Origin: Deltaproteobacteria bacterium
Lineage (GTDB): Bacteria; Desulfobacterota_B; Binatia; Binatales; Binataceae
DNA length: 6,691 nucleotides
Direction of reading: 5' to 3'
Assembly: GCA_021827465.1 (NCBI GenBank)
Contig: JAKAVX010000006.1
Location: 11,148 to 17,838 of the forward strand
Of this stretch, positions 5,825-6,691 are shown piece by piece. A program made the translations under genes and the position numbers. The notes beneath the pieces are model-generated. The model saw only the letters and a list, made by a program, of their open reading frames with translations, made no database searches and was not told where the DNA came from. Within the stretch, counting starts at the first letter, position 1. Each line of letters opens with the position of its first letter.

Positions 5825-6219
5825 CTTTACCCAGCCTTGGCGGCTGGCTGTTTGATCCCGTGTTCCATAAGTCTCGGACTAAATCTATGAGTTCTGCGCT
5901 TATGAAGTTGCGCGGATTAGGAACACTAGTCGGGTCTAGAGAGCTTTGCAAGTAACGCCAGCCTTTTGGAATTAAAAAGGCTACTTTTGGATAAGAAGAG
6001 CTTCCCACACTCGGCGCCTCACCATAAGTGAGCTTTAGTAATCAAAAAGGTTGGCGCTCATAATATGCTGCGCCTGACTTGGCATGATTAAATTTAGCAC
6101 CCCGGATTCGGCATCCGTCGTTTCCGCGCAGTTTTTGAAGGTGTCGGCACGAGGGATTTTGTCCCGGTTTGTCTTCAAGCGTGCGCGTCTCAGCGTCTGT
6201 GCGCGCGGGAGTAATCTGG
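5825..6219. other. Gene-free AT-richer region with clustered inverted repeats
   Basis: About 395 bp lie between the divergent small basic gene (minus) and ispG (plus), with no convincing coding frame. By eye, 5881-6060 is about 45% GC, against clearly higher values in the genes. Inverted repeats: CCAGCC/GGCTGG (5831-5836/5842-5847); GTGTTCC/GGAACAC (5860-5866/5920-5926) enclosing CATAAG/CTTATG (5866-5871/5899-5904), with outer CCCG/CGGG (5857-5860/5931-5934); AGCCTTTT/AAAAGGCT (5960-5967/5975-5982); and CTCAC/GTGAG (6018-6022/6028-6032). The first ends a few bases before the 5824 start codon, so on the minus strand the series would form a structured leader. A free-standing RNA, on either strand, is the alternative. 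No tRNA, rRNA or known riboswitch class was recognised. Confidence 0.5.
5857..5934. other. Nested dyad-symmetry domain, candidate structured RNA element
   Basis: Three complementary arm pairs nest in order: CCCG with CGGG, GTGTTCC with GGAACAC, and CATAAG with CTTATG. Two strand-asymmetric bulges (CTAGT on one side, and a longer AAGTTGCGCGGATTA between the inner two pairs) fit an RNA stem with internal loops better than a protein-binding palindrome. The centre (5872-5898) also has short ACT/AGT complementarity. Orientation is unknown. The minus strand is favoured because the next hairpin then reaches the ATG at 5824. Confidence 0.4.
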
Positions 6220-6225
6220 TATAGT
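6217..6225 (+). promoter_or_regulatory. Extended -10 promoter for ispG
   Basis: TGGTATAGT gives the extended -10 TGn followed by TATAGT (6220-6225), five of six to the consensus. No good -35 hexamer is present at 16-18 bp, as is usual for extended -10 promoters. Initiation near 6232 would give a leader of about 115 nt before the TTG start at 6347, beginning with a small CGCC-GAAAA-GGCG hairpin (6230-6242). Confidence 0.5.
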
Positions 6226-6332
6226 GATGCGCCGAAAAGGCGACGTCGCGCGCTCCGCACCTATCCTAATTCTGAATCGCAGGCTCATCCCGAATTGGGA
6301 GCATCGGGCGCGCGGCGACGGCGCAATTCAAT

Positions 6333-6336
6333 GGAG
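6333..6336 (+). promoter_or_regulatory. Ribosome binding site deciding the TTG start of ispG
   Basis: GGAG lies 10 nt before TTG at 6347. The ATG at 6331 overlaps this site but is in another frame and gives only eight residues before a stop, so it is not the ispG start. Confidence 0.6.
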
Positions 6337-6346
6337 CAACACAAGC

Positions 6347-6691
6347 TTGGCGCATAAGACCCGGAAAATTGATATCGGCGGCACCAAAGTCGGCGGCGGC
6401 GCGCCCGTCGTGGTGCAATCGATGTGCGCGACACGCACCGCGGACGTCGGCGCAACCGTCGGCCAGGCGCACCAACTGGCCGATGCCGGCGCCGGAATCG
6501 TGCGTATCGCGGTCGACAACGAACGCGAAGTCGCGGCCCTCAAGGAGATTCGCCGCCAGACCAAGGGAATCGTGCTCTCGGTCGATTTGCAGGAGAACTA
6601 CAAGCTTGCCGACAAGGTCGCGCCGTACGTCGACAAGATTCGCTACAACCCGGGCCATCTTCACCACATCGAGAAGTCCAGGACGATCGAG
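6347..6691 (+). CDS. ispG: 4-hydroxy-3-methylbut-2-enyl diphosphate synthase (IspG/GcpE), N-terminal part
   Basis: The frame is open from TTG 6347 to the end of the window (115 codons, 3' end missing). IspG is the iron-sulfur enzyme that reductively converts methylerythritol cyclodiphosphate to HMBPP in the MEP isoprenoid pathway. The N-terminal TIM-barrel signature is clear: KIDIGGTKVGGGAPVVVQSM (7-26), TRTADVGATVGQAHQLADAG (29-48), IVRIAVDN (51-58), a IVLSVDLQENYKLA strand-helix (75-88), and DKIRYNPGHL (96-105), the counterpart of the usual LRINPGN. The SVDLQENY and YNPGHLHH variants differ from the E. coli type (ADIHFDY, INPGNIG) and suggest a divergent subgroup. The cluster-binding C-terminal domain is outside the window. 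The start is set by GGAG 10 nt upstream and by the normal N-terminal length. It is transcribed away from the small basic gene, probably from the promoter at 6217-6225. Confidence 0.9.
   Translation, partial: MAHKTRKIDIGGTKVGGGAPVVVQSMCATRTADVGATVGQAHQLADAGAGIVRIAVDNEREVAALKEIRRQTKGIVLSVDLQENYKLADKVAPYVDKIRYNPGHLHHIEKSRTIE

Noticed and set aside
5960..5982. AGCCTTTT/AAAAGGCT hairpin as an intrinsic terminator
   Set aside because: The T and A runs are inside the stem and face the loop, the reverse of a terminator; it was kept only as part of the structured region.
5811..6008. 65-residue minus-strand open frame overlapping the start of the small basic gene
   Set aside because: No recognisable domain; it overlaps the 5824 start in another frame and lies across the inverted repeats. 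I treat it as leader sequence, although a short peptide cannot be excluded.
6042..6260. 72-residue minus-strand open frame
   Set aside because: No motif, covers the likely ispG promoter, and ends in the AT-rich intergenic region; judged non-coding.
1..6691. CRISPR array, tRNA, rRNA, transposase or attachment sites
   Set aside because: I saw no regularly spaced repeats, cloverleaf, rRNA core sequence or transposase motifs on either strand.

Overview
The window is bacterial, high-GC chromosomal DNA with tightly packed genes and several GTG/TTG starts. It carries CoA-linked acyl metabolism genes and the start of the bacterial MEP isoprenoid pathway gene ispG. The thiolase-like, DUF35, MaoC and CaiB/BaiF combination is common in uncultivated soil and sediment lineages of the former Deltaproteobacteria and in Binatota. 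That placement is a low-confidence inference.

Positions 1-2679 (+ strand) form one compact operon of five genes: a thiolase-like protein (5' end outside the window), a DUF35 Zn-ribbon/OB-fold protein, a PHP-family metal-dependent hydrolase, a FAS1-like/MaoC hot-dog protein and a second MaoC hot-dog protein. Gaps are 15, 14, -8 and 7 bp. Apart from the PHP gene, the parts resemble the Ltp2/ChsH1/ChsH2 hydratase-retroaldolase assembly of actinobacterial steroid side-chain degradation. The thiolase-like protein lacks the C-terminal catalytic cysteine, and both hot-dog proteins lack the histidine of the usual hydratase-2 motif.

Positions 2747-3900 (- strand) hold a separate two-gene unit behind a good sigma70-like promoter. 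It encodes a small HExxH metallopeptidase-like protein with a long Arg/Lys/Ala tail, then an unrecognised 182-residue protein. This pair converges on the operon above. Upstream on the same strand lies a family III (CaiB/BaiF) CoA-transferase (3980-5191), preceded by a 10-bp inverted repeat, and then a small basic uncharacterised protein (5345-5824).

Positions 5825-6219 contain no convincing gene. The stretch is visibly AT-richer (about 45% GC by eye for 5881-6060) and holds a series of inverted repeats directly upstream of the small basic gene. It is a candidate structured leader or non-coding RNA. An extended -10 promoter near 6217-6225 then reads rightward into ispG, which begins at a TTG at 6347 and runs off the end of the window.
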